Source of the DNA: Halobacteria archaeon
GTDB lineage: Bacteria > Pseudomonadota > Gammaproteobacteria > UBA9214
Direction of reading: 5' to 3'
DNA: 12,419 nucleotides
NCBI GenBank assembly: GCA_013041945.1
Contig: JABDRC010000298.1
Coordinates: 1 to 12,419 of the forward strand
The notes below the pieces were generated by a model. That model was not told the origin of the DNA. It searched no databases and was given only the letters and a program-made list of their open reading frames with translations. This document shows positions 1 through 5,591 of the stretch, piece after piece (position 1 is the first letter of the stretch; each line of letters opens with the position of its first letter). The position numbers and the translations under genes were made by a program.

Positions 1-56
1 TTGCGGCGGTCGAATTCATCGGCCTGCCGGCTGCTTGTCAGTTCAGCGGTCGCCAT
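1..56 (-). CDS. N-terminus of an unidentified protein (partial, runs off the left edge)
   Basis: An ATG at 56-54 opens a minus-strand frame that stays open to the window edge and gives 18 residues, MATAELTSSRQADEFDRR. It begins 2 nt after the stop codon of the PhoU/phosphatase-like fusion gene, so it is very probably translated from the same message. The visible residues are hydrophilic, with a charged end, and contain no motif. Because pstS and phoU-type genes lie immediately upstream, a Pst permease (PstC or PstA often has a short polar cytoplasmic N-terminus) is a reasonable guess. Nothing in 18 residues proves it. No strong ribosome binding site is visible; the upstream GGTGAAG is far from the start. 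Confidence 0.5.
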   Translation of the reverse strand, partial: MATAELTSSRQADEFDRR

Positions 57-58
57 GA

Positions 59-1144
59 TCAGGACGCATCTTCACCGCGCAGTATTTCCATGAGGTCGCG
101 CACCTGCAGGGCGACCTCGCGATAGAGTTCTTCCAGTTGCCGGTTGTTTTCAGCCGCGTCGCCACCGGCCGGGGCTGTGCCGACATCCCATTCCACCGGG
201 GTGGTGTGGAACGGTACCTGTTCGAAGTAGTTGCTGACCGGACCTTCCAGACTGACGATGACATGCTGTGCGGACAATTCCATCGGCGTGAGGTCGATCT
301 GCCCGGGGCTGATGCCGGCCAGCGAGATGCCGTGGTTATCGAGGAATTCGACCATGGCGGGATGCAGGCCGGCGGCGGGTGCGCGACCGGCGCTGGTGTA
401 TACGCCGCTGGCGGGATAATTCTTGGCTGCAATCGCCGCCGCCATCTGGCTGAGGCAGCTGTTGTCTTCATCGACAAACAGGATTTTGTAGACCTTGGGT
501 GCCTTCATGTCGCCGGTGGCTGCAAACACCGCTTCCTCGCAGAGGTTCTTGGCCTGGTCGACCACCCGCTTTAATTGCGTGAAGACCGCGAACATCGCCA
601 GCAGGTTCTTGACGGCATCGCGTTCGTCATTGGCCATCAGCTCTGCATAGATGATGTCCAGGTTATTTTCCATTTGCTCTTCCAGGACCATGGTAGCGCG
701 TGCCTTGTCGGCATTGAGCTCGTTGAAGGCCTCGATGGCCTGGTGCAGCATGGTCTGTGTCTCGTTACCGATGCGTTCAAGCTCGTGTGCCATCGGTCCC
801 GACGGCGGCGTAGATTGCTGCAGGGCCTCCCGGCAGATGGTAACGGCGTAGTCGCCGATGCGTTCCAGCTCGATATTTGCCCTGATCACCGAAGAAAGTA
901 ACCGCAGGTGTCCCGCACTGGGCAGGTGCAGGGCAATGAACTTGTGGCACACAGCATCGATGTGACGCATCTGGCGATTGATGGGGTGGTCCTTTATTAC
1001 AGTCGTGGCAGCCAGCCGGGTATTGCCGGTCTCCAGGGCATGCATGGAGTCCTTGACCGCCGTTTCGACCAGGCCGGCCATGGCCGCAATCTGTCCACGG
1101 ATGTTTATCAGGTCCTTGTCCAGGCGTTCTTCGTAGTGTGTCAT
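59..1144 (-). CDS. PhoU domain fused to a catalytically degenerate LMW-phosphatase/ArsC-like domain
   Basis: The 361-residue protein has two parts. Residues 1-210 form a PhoU-type helical bundle. The first signature is clear (ELERIGDYA, 92-100) and the second is degenerate (LKRVVDQAKNLCEE, 191-204). PhoU proteins link the Pst transporter to the phosphate-responsive sensor kinase and act as cytoplasmic peripheral proteins. Residues 216-355 look like a low-molecular-weight phosphotyrosine phosphatase or ArsC domain: the P-loop strand KILFV, then SAGRAPAAGLHPAMVEFLDN at 251-270. The P-loop CX5R has become DEDNSCL (225-231), so the nucleophilic Cys is Asp225 and the Arg is Leu231. The distal general-acid Asp-Pro motif is also not recognisable (EWDVGTAP). 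I infer a binding or regulatory pseudo-phosphatase. The start is supported by AGGAA at 1156-1152, 7 nt before the ATG. The gene follows pstS by 139 bp. Confidence 0.85.
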   Translation of the reverse strand: MTHYEERLDKDLINIRGQIAAMAGLVETAVKDSMHALETGNTRLAATTVIKDHPINRQMRHIDAVCHKFIALHLPSAGHLRLLSSVIRANIELERIGDYAVTICREALQQSTPPSGPMAHELERIGNETQTMLHQAIEAFNELNADKARATMVLEEQMENNLDIIYAELMANDERDAVKNLLAMFAVFTQLKRVVDQAKNLCEEAVFAATGDMKAPKVYKILFVDEDNSCLSQMAAAIAAKNYPASGVYTSAGRAPAAGLHPAMVEFLDNHGISLAGISPGQIDLTPMELSAQHVIVSLEGPVSNYFEQVPFHTTPVEWDVGTAPAGGDAAENNRQLEELYREVALQVRDLMEILRGEDAS

Positions 1145-1199
1145 GGGGCAGTTCCTGCGTTCATCATGCGTGCGAGAGTGCGTTTCCTGTTGTTGTTGT

Positions 1200-1228
1200 G
1201 GCCGGCAGGGCGAGCTGCCCTGCCGGCC
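1200..1228 (-). terminator. Strong hairpin between pstS and the phoU fusion (attenuator, mRNA stabiliser or weak terminator)
   Basis: A perfect 12-bp GC-rich inverted repeat, 1200-1211 with 1217-1228, encloses a 5-nt loop (GAGCT on the plus strand). It lies in the 139-bp gap between the two minus-strand genes. Neither side carries a T tract, so it is not a canonical intrinsic terminator. Hairpins at this position after a binding-protein gene commonly keep the upstream gene more abundant than the downstream ones. That role is inferred here. Confidence 0.5.
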
Positions 1229-1283
1229 GGTTTGTGTGGCGGTCGCCGTGGGCCGAGAACCAGCCCGGACCGCTACATTTGGT

Positions 1284-2156
1284 TCATTTACAGCTGACGG
1301 CGCGAATCGGGGCGTAACCCTTCTCCTTCAGGATGCACTGGCCCGCGTCGCTCTTTATCCAGTCGAGATAGTCCTTGATGGCGCCCTGGGGCTCGCCATT
1401 GGTGTACATGAACAGCGGCCGTGCAATCGGATAGCTGCGATCGCTGGCGGTCGCGACGCTCGGCATGACGCAGTCGCCACCGGTTTCCTTGGAAATACAC
1501 ACCATCTGGAGGTGATCCGTGGCATAGGCCAGGCCGCTGTAGCCGATGGAGCAGGGTGTCTTCTCGACCAGGTCGACCACATCCTTGGAGCCGTGCATGT
1601 CAAGTGTCCCCTGGCGAAACCTGCCCTTCTTGCCGAGGACGGCCTTCTTGAAGTAGGCATAGGTGCCGGAGTTGTTCTGGCGGTTGACGACCACGATTTC
1701 ATCTTTGCAGCCGGGCACCGTCACACCCATGTCCGACCACTTCGTGACCTTCTGGCCACGGGCATAGATGTCCCTCAGCTGTTCGTAGGACATCGTAGTG
1801 GCCGGGTTGTCCTTGTGGATGAAGACCGCCAGGGCGTCGTAGCCGACCACGTGCTCGATCGGATTCTGACCGTTTTTCTCGGCCAGTTTCTTTTCCTTCT
1901 CCTTCATGCTGCGGCTGGCGTTGGCGATGTCCACGGTGCCGTTGATCATGGCTGCAATGCCGGTGCCGGAGCCGCCACCGGATACGGCAACGGCGACATC
2001 GGGATTGACCTTCGGGTAGGTCTCGGCCCATGCCTGGGCGACATTGACCAGCGTGTCGGAGCCCTTGTTCTGTATCACGGTGCGCGCGCTGGCGTTGACG
2101 CTGGCGATCAGCGAGGTTGCCATTACAGTGGTGGTCAGTACTAACTTGATGTTCAT
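1284..2156 (-). CDS. pstS: PstS-family phosphate ABC transporter substrate-binding protein
   Basis: This is a 290-residue periplasmic binding protein that should capture phosphate for a Pst ABC importer. Residues 1-24 are a Sec signal peptide: a basic start (MNIK), a hydrophobic core, and a likely signal peptidase I cut after NASA. There is no lipobox. Phosphate-binding loops typical of PstS follow: KGSDTLVNVA (31-40), SGGGSGTGI (59-67), NRQNNSGTYAYFK (158-170) and SIGYSGLAY (203-211). It is shorter than E. coli PstS and resembles the compact PstS family. Several cysteines (150, 202, 220, 229 and near the C-terminus) could form disulphides. No pstC, pstA or pstB gene lies between it and the downstream phoU fusion, so the permease genes must be beyond the left edge or elsewhere. 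A Pho-type promoter lies about 100 nt upstream. The ribosome site is AGGAG about 10 nt before the ATG. Confidence 0.9.
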   Translation of the reverse strand: MNIKLVLTTTVMATSLIASVNASARTVIQNKGSDTLVNVAQAWAETYPKVNPDVAVAVSGGGSGTGIAAMINGTVDIANASRSMKEKEKKLAEKNGQNPIEHVVGYDALAVFIHKDNPATTMSYEQLRDIYARGQKVTKWSDMGVTVPGCKDEIVVVNRQNNSGTYAYFKKAVLGKKGRFRQGTLDMHGSKDVVDLVEKTPCSIGYSGLAYATDHLQMVCISKETGGDCVMPSVATASDRSYPIARPLFMYTNGEPQGAIKDYLDWIKSDAGQCILKEKGYAPIRAVSCK

Positions 2157-2259
2157 ATTCCTGCTACTCCTGGTCGTGTCAGAGATTTCGGTTCAGGGGG
2201 GGGCTGCGATCCAGTCAGTGGCGCGCGTGCGCAAGTGAAAGCCCTCCCGATTGACGGCC

Positions 2260-2265
2260 AGTATA
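2260..2265 (-). promoter_or_regulatory. -10 element of the pstS promoter
   Basis: On the minus strand this reads TATACT, a 5/6 match to TATAAT. It lies exactly 10 nt downstream of the candidate Pho box, which is the normal geometry for PhoB-activated promoters where the box replaces a -35. Transcription would start near 2253, giving a leader of roughly 97 nt. Confidence 0.55.
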
Positions 2266-2275
2266 TTGCTCGATT

Positions 2276-2293
2276 GTTACCGTATTATTACAA
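2276..2293 (-). promoter_or_regulatory. Candidate Pho box (PhoB operator) for pstS
   Basis: On the minus strand the site reads TTGTAAT-AATA-CGGTAAC: two 7-nt half sites 11 nt apart with an AT-rich 4-nt spacer. Against the enteric consensus (CTGTCAT repeated) each half matches 5 of 7, and the whole site matches about 13 of 18. Its position 10 nt from a good -10 and upstream of a PstS gene makes PhoB control likely. The consensus is that of E. coli, so the match in this organism is inferred. Confidence 0.55.
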
Positions 2294-2505
2294 CTGGAAA
2301 AAAATCAGCAAAGCGCTGGAATCTGAATGCGCGGACCCGCAGACACGGGGAATCTGCCTGCGCCCGGCGTGATACCGGGAATTCCTGCGGTTGAGGCCGG
2401 GGTCTGTTTCAGGGGTTATCGCGGCATGGCCTGCTTGCGCAATGCCTTGTCTGTCGTCCTGTGGACCACAGGTGTTCGCGGCGGGTGCCCGGTCTTCTGC
2501 GGCGG

Positions 2506-2835
2506 TTATTTCCTGCCTTTTTTACCCTTCTTGCCCTTCTTGCCTTTCTTGCCCTTTTTACCCTTCTTGCCTTTCTTGCCCTTTTTGTCGTTCTTGCCCT
2601 TCTTATCCTTGCCGGCCTGTTTGCCCTTTGCGCCTTTTTCGCCGCTTTCAGAACGGAGCAGTTCGGCAGCGGCGGCAATCACCTTGCCGGCGCGTGCCTC
2701 GCTGAAGCCGGGCACAGTGGCCAGTTTCCCGACAGTGGTGCCCGCCAGTTTTCGCAGTGTCCGGTAGCCGTGCTCGGCCAGTGACTCTTCAGCCGCCGGG
2801 CCGATACCCTGGATATCGATAATGAGCGGTTTCAT
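2506..2835 (-). CDS. Small helix-hairpin-helix protein with lysine/glycine (KKG)8 tail
   Basis: This 109-residue cytoplasmic protein has two contrasting halves. Residues 4-60 resemble a tandem helix-hairpin-helix fold of the kind seen in DUF4332-type proteins and the RNA polymerase alpha C-terminal domain. The hairpins are IQGIGPAAEESLAEHGY (8-24) and VPGFSEARAGKVIAAA (41-56). Residues 66-109 are almost only Lys and Gly, ending in eight perfect KKG triplets (84-107) and RK. HhH domains bind the DNA or RNA backbone without sequence preference, and a disordered polybasic tail would strengthen binding to nucleic acid or polyphosphate, much like histone-H1-like bacterial proteins. The exact role is unknown. 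The possible start site is GGGGG 7 nt before the ATG. It follows the ParA-like gene by 118 bp on the same strand. Confidence 0.7.
   Translation of the reverse strand: MKPLIIDIQGIGPAAEESLAEHGYRTLRKLAGTTVGKLATVPGFSEARAGKVIAAAAELLRSESGEKGAKGKQAGKDKKGKNDKKGKKGKKGKKGKKGKKGKKGKKGRK
2515..2586. repeat. 9-nt tandem repeat encoding (KKG)8, with a 27-nt higher-order period
   Basis: Eight consecutive 9-nt units (plus-strand type CTTCTTGCC, with synonymous TTT and ACC variants) encode KKG on the minus strand. Units 2536-2562 and 2563-2589 repeat as a 27-nt block differing only at the last codon, which shows recent duplication of three units. Copy-number change would keep the frame and only lengthen or shorten the basic tail. 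Confidence 0.85.
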
Positions 2836-2953
2836 GTGTGTGCCCCCTGATAATTAATACATTTCCATCAGTACAATAAACCTCAATTCTGAGGATCGCG
2901 ACTTGATCTGAGTCAGTTGCAGGCAGATTTGCCGGCAGGTGATCGCACCTGAA
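2836..2953. other. 118-bp gap between the ParA-like and HhH genes
   Basis: The part next to the HhH gene is AT-rich and could hold its own promoter, for example TTGAGG followed by a weak ATTAAT-like -10. The part behind the ParA-like gene has a 6-bp dyad with a 4-nt loop at 2936-2951 (CAGGTG/CACCTG) and a weaker neighbouring one (GGCAGATTTGCC). Neither is followed by a T tract, so no terminator can be called. Confidence 0.35.
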
Positions 2954-3709
2954 TCAGGGCGAGTAGGAAACGAGTCGTTTCTTGATATCACGCCACAGGG
3001 ACGCATAGCTGCGGGCGGACAGGCTGGCAGGTGAGAATTCGACCACCGGGGCACGGTGGACGCCCATCAGTTCAACCTCGCTGTTGTACGGGATGCGCGT
3101 GTCGAGAAAATCCTCCAGCATGCCGGATGGCTGGTCGACGATGGAACGGTGCAGCTGCTTGCGGCGGTCGACCATGGTAAAGAATGGCAGCAGCTTGATC
3201 ATGTCGAGTTGATTTTTCTTGAAGAACTGCACGATCTGCTCATAGGTGCGCAGCGACAGGGTAGTCGGGATGGTCGGGATGAGCAGGGCGTCTGCGGCCG
3301 CGAACACGTTTTCCGATGTCAGGGAGATGCTGGGCGGGCAGTCGAGGAACACATAGTAGTACTCTTTGCGGAACGGCCTGAGCAGCCTGCTCAGTTGCCG
3401 TTCGGGCTTTTTCCCGTGATCGAAAATAAGATCCATGTTGCGATAGGAGAAATCCGCCGGCAGCAGATCGAGCCAGTCGTAGTCGGTGCCGCGGATATAG
3501 TCATCCAGGTCGCGTTTGCCCTGCAGTAATTTTTTCCCGCCGCCCTTGATTCTGGGCTTGATGCGAAAGTAGTAGCTGGCTGCCCCCTGGGGATCGAGGT
3601 CCCAGATCAGGGTGGGGGCGCCTTCCTGTGCGGCCAGCCAGGCCAGGTTGACAGCGGTGGCGGTCTTGCCGACGCCACCCTTGATATTGTATGTCGCGAT
3701 GACCTTCAT
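2954..3709 (-). CDS. Orphan ParA/MinD-superfamily ATPase
   Basis: Starting at the ATG at 3709 the protein has 251 residues. It opens directly with the first strand and the deviant Walker A loop KGGVGKT (10-16, signature Lys10). Walker A' WDLDPQG (37-43) and Walker B FLDCPP (121-126) follow. Such ATPases dimerise with ATP, bind DNA or membrane non-specifically and position plasmids, chromosomes or protein assemblies. There is no ParB-type partner gene next to it, so it is not an ordinary partition locus. A TTG 33 nt upstream would extend it into the CHAD gene, but the ATG is preferred because it lies 1 nt after the CHAD stop and begins the fold exactly. Coupling to the CHAD protein suggests a role in positioning a polyphosphate- or CHAD-associated body (inference). 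Confidence 0.85.
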   Translation of the reverse strand: MKVIATYNIKGGVGKTATAVNLAWLAAQEGAPTLIWDLDPQGAASYYFRIKPRIKGGGKKLLQGKRDLDDYIRGTDYDWLDLLPADFSYRNMDLIFDHGKKPERQLSRLLRPFRKEYYYVFLDCPPSISLTSENVFAAADALLIPTIPTTLSLRTYEQIVQFFKKNQLDMIKLLPFFTMVDRRKQLHRSIVDQPSGMLEDFLDTRIPYNSEVELMGVHRAPVVEFSPASLSARSYASLWRDIKKRLVSYSP

Positions 3710-3710
3710 A

Positions 3711-5279
3711 TCAGGTGTCTGCTGCCCGGGCCGGTCTGGCAAACAGGGTGCGGAAACGGGCCTGGTTTTCAGGCAGCGAAAACGCGGCGAAGCGCTCGGA
3801 GAATTCCTGTCGCGCCTGATGCTGGCGCCGTTCCAGTCCCTCGATCAGCATACCCATGGCCAGCAGGGTCCCGGCCGGGGCCATGTCTTCCTCGACCATC
3901 TGCTCGCTGAAGCGCTTGAGTGTAAGCACCTGCACTTCAAAATCCTGGAAATCACCCAGGTTGTTCTGCAGGCTCTTGAGCACACCGATCAGCCGCTTGA
4001 TCTTGCCCCTCGGGAACAGGCTCTGGAAGAATTCCATCAGGTAGCGCAGTTTCTTGGCGGTCTTGCGCAGTTCGTGCAGCGCCTCCGCGGGCGTGTCCGC
4101 CTCGATGGCGCGGCCTTCCTTGAGGATGCGCTTGTACATGCGCCAGATGCGTTCACAGGCAACCTCGTACACCGGCCGGCGCGCATTCGGCAGGGTCGAC
4201 CGCTCCTTGACCGGTGTCTCGAGAAAGGTGCGCCAGCTGCTGACCAGGCGCCGGTAACGGGCGGAGTCGAGCGACCTGACCAGTGCCTTGTGCTCGATCT
4301 GCCAGTGCCGGTGCAGGAAATCCCGCAGCGCCTCGATGTCGGTCTGCATCGAGGCCGGCAGGCTGTTGCGGTAGTCATCGAAAGTCAGCAGATAGACATC
4401 CAGGTCGCGGGTATTGCCGGTTATCTGACCCAGCCAGGCAAATTCCCGCTTGTAGCGATTGAGGACCGGCTGTGGCAGCACACCCTTGATCTGGCCGAGT
4501 GCGGAACGGGTGCGGCGTACCGCAACCCTGAAGTCGTGCAGGAACTCGGTGTCGGTGCCCGTGCGTGTGCCCGCTTCGTTCTTCAGCATGGCGTCGAGCA
4601 GGTGATGCAGGATGATGCGGGTCGCCTGGTCGGCGCGCATGTCCGGGTCGAGATCCAGTTTCAGTTTCGATGAATAGTCACCGGGCGTGATGCCGGCCAT
4701 GGACAGGGCCGTCAGCATGGGGTCCTGCCGGTCGGATTCCAGCTGCAGCGCTTCCAGCTGCCGGGTGATCTGGGTGGCCGGCTTGCGATAACCCCTGACC
4801 GGGAGCAGGGCGACCCGGCCGGCCAGCGGGCGCGCTTTGGCGCCCTTGCGGGGTTGCAGGGTGCCTTCCTCGATCTGCACACGCGCGACGGTTTTATCTT
4901 CCCTGTTCAGCAGGCGCAGGTTGCGTACCCGGAGCCTGACTCTTGCCAGGGGCAGCAATTCGCGCATTTCCAGCACAGGCGCCAGTTCATCACGCAGGCG
5001 TCCCGGTGGCAGGTCCTGGATAAAGGCCGGGCAGCGGTCGAGACGCTCGCGCGCCAGTGGCTTGCCGCTGTCCAGTGTCCGTAACAGCAGGACATGCTGC
5101 CTGCCATCCGGGTGGCCTTCCAGTACGGTGTTATTGCCGTACAGGCGCCAGTCAAACGTGTCATAGTAGACACGCTGTTCCTGCCGGGCAGGTTCGACAC
5201 TGAGTGCAAGCTGTTCGCACAGACCGGTTTCGACCGTGTCCGCATCGAGATGGCCGGGAATCAGGTAGTCAATCCGCAT
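3711..5279 (-). CDS. CYTH-like/CHAD domain protein (polyphosphate-binding)
   Basis: The protein is 522 residues. The C-terminal part (about 215-510) is a CHAD domain, an all-helical bundle with conserved histidines and many Arg/Lys. Its paired motifs are LHDFRVAVRRTRSAL (247-261) and LHELRKTAKKLRYLMEFF (401-418), with LGQITGNTRDLDVY (283-296) and LKSLQNNLGDFQDFEV (434-449). CHAD domains bind inorganic polyphosphate and localise to polyphosphate granules in bacteria where tested. The N-terminal part (1-205) resembles a CYTH/triphosphate-tunnel domain (YYDTFDWRLY, 38-47) but lacks the N-terminal ExExK metal and phosphate motif, so catalysis is doubtful. It is followed after 1 nt by the ParA-like gene, implying one transcript and coupled translation. 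No good ribosome site precedes the ATG. The protein is probably cytoplasmic and granule-bound. Confidence 0.85.
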   Translation of the reverse strand: MRIDYLIPGHLDADTVETGLCEQLALSVEPARQEQRVYYDTFDWRLYGNNTVLEGHPDGRQHVLLLRTLDSGKPLARERLDRCPAFIQDLPPGRLRDELAPVLEMRELLPLARVRLRVRNLRLLNREDKTVARVQIEEGTLQPRKGAKARPLAGRVALLPVRGYRKPATQITRQLEALQLESDRQDPMLTALSMAGITPGDYSSKLKLDLDPDMRADQATRIILHHLLDAMLKNEAGTRTGTDTEFLHDFRVAVRRTRSALGQIKGVLPQPVLNRYKREFAWLGQITGNTRDLDVYLLTFDDYRNSLPASMQTDIEALRDFLHRHWQIEHKALVRSLDSARYRRLVSSWRTFLETPVKERSTLPNARRPVYEVACERIWRMYKRILKEGRAIEADTPAEALHELRKTAKKLRYLMEFFQSLFPRGKIKRLIGVLKSLQNNLGDFQDFEVQVLTLKRFSEQMVEEDMAPAGTLLAMGMLIEGLERRQHQARQEFSERFAAFSLPENQARFRTLFARPARAADT

Positions 5280-5352
5280 TGTGTCGGTGTCTGTTTTCTT
5301 GTTATCGGTAATCAGTCTTGACCCGGAGATTCCAGTGGATGGTAAAAACCTC

Positions 5353-5371
5353 TATAATTATATACGTATAT
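5353..5371. promoter_or_regulatory. TATAAT elements overlapping a 12-bp palindrome
   Basis: TATAAT occurs at 5353-5358 on the plus strand and at 5362-5357 on the minus strand. The perfect palindrome ATATACGTATAT at 5360-5371 adjoins them. This arrangement suits a shared divergent promoter with an operator. Without clear -35 boxes the exact start sites cannot be assigned. Confidence 0.35.
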
Positions 5372-5407
5372 TGTTATGCCGGTTTGCGGGCTACCAGGGA
5401 AACAGAC

Positions 5408-5515
5408 ATGGAATGGAGTATATACAACAATGCTGGTGAGGCATTGATTCAGGTCAATATTGATGGCAGGGACGGCGAGCCCTGCATCTGCAGGCACGGT
5501 CTGCAACACCCATGA
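5408..5515 (+). CDS. Possible 35-residue small protein, unrecognised
   Basis: An ATG with a well-placed ribosome-site-like AGGGA 8 nt upstream opens a 35-codon frame. It starts MEWSIYNNAGEALIQVNIDG and ends with a Cys-rich patch (EPCICRHGLQHP, including CxC and two His). It sits downstream of the TATAAT-rich segment and 76 bp before the CorC-family gene on the same strand, so it could be a leader peptide or small metal-binding protein for that gene. I recognise no family. Chance is a realistic alternative for an ORF this short. Confidence 0.25.
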   Translation: MEWSIYNNAGEALIQVNIDGRDGEPCICRHGLQHP

Positions 5516-5591
5516 TGGCGCCTGGTGTCTACCGCAAGCCCGGGGCTGACGGCAACCTCATGCGGGGTGGCGTAATGCCGGGGTCACTCGC

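Larger units (their letters stand above)
2157..2505. other. 349-bp intergenic region: pstS leader and promoter, plus the 3' side of the HhH gene
   Basis: The left part (2157-2300) is the pstS leader and promoter, with a Pho box, a -10 element, and a run of eight G at 2196-2203 (C8 in the pstS transcript). The right part (2300-2505) has no convincing gene. It holds a tight 7+7 bp dyad with a 1-nt centre at 2458-2472 (CCTGTGG/CCACAGG), too close-set for an ordinary hairpin but suitable as a protein-binding dyad. I see no T-tract terminator behind the HhH gene. Confidence 0.6.
5280..5591. other. 312-bp divergent intergenic region between the CHAD and CorC-family genes
   Basis: This AT-rich region contrasts with the GC-rich genes on both sides and should carry promoters in both directions. 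It contains perfect TATAAT hexamers on both strands (5353-5358 plus; 5362-5357 minus), though neither has a good -35 at 17 nt. It also has a 12-bp palindrome at 5360-5371 and a possible 35-codon ORF at 5408-5515. A small 6+6 bp dyad (CCTGCA/TGCAGG) lies at 5481-5494. Confidence 0.5.

Noticed and set aside
440..490. KILFVDEDNS as the start of a response-regulator receiver domain
   Set aside because: The following sequence (SAGRAPAAGLHPAMVEFLDN, then VIVSLEGPVSNYF) follows the LMW-phosphatase/ArsC order, and no phosphoacceptor Asp or later Lys of a receiver is apparent.
1143..2144. A long plus-strand open frame (333 codons) opposite pstS
   Set aside because: It is antisense to a clearly recognisable PstS with signal peptide and binding motifs. 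Its translation has no family motif and arises from GC-rich codon bias.
2515..2589. Short tandem units resembling a CRISPR-like or satellite array
   Set aside because: Units are 9 nt without unique spacers and lie in frame within a coding region.
2327..2767. A plus-strand frame encoding a repeated FLPFLPF peptide, like an antimicrobial or membrane repeat protein
   Set aside because: It is the complement of the KKG repeat. The opposite strand gives a coherent HhH domain followed by the tail.
2936..2951. Terminator behind the ParA-like gene
   Set aside because: The stem is only 6 bp with no T tract on either strand.
3707..3742. TTG start extending the ParA-like protein by 11 residues
   Set aside because: The ATG at 3709 begins directly at the first beta strand and abuts the CHAD stop. 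The extension lies within CHAD coding sequence and has no better ribosome site.
5312..5509. Minus-strand 65-codon frame in the divergent region
   Set aside because: It has no ribosome site and no motif, and it overlaps the promoter-like AT-rich segment.
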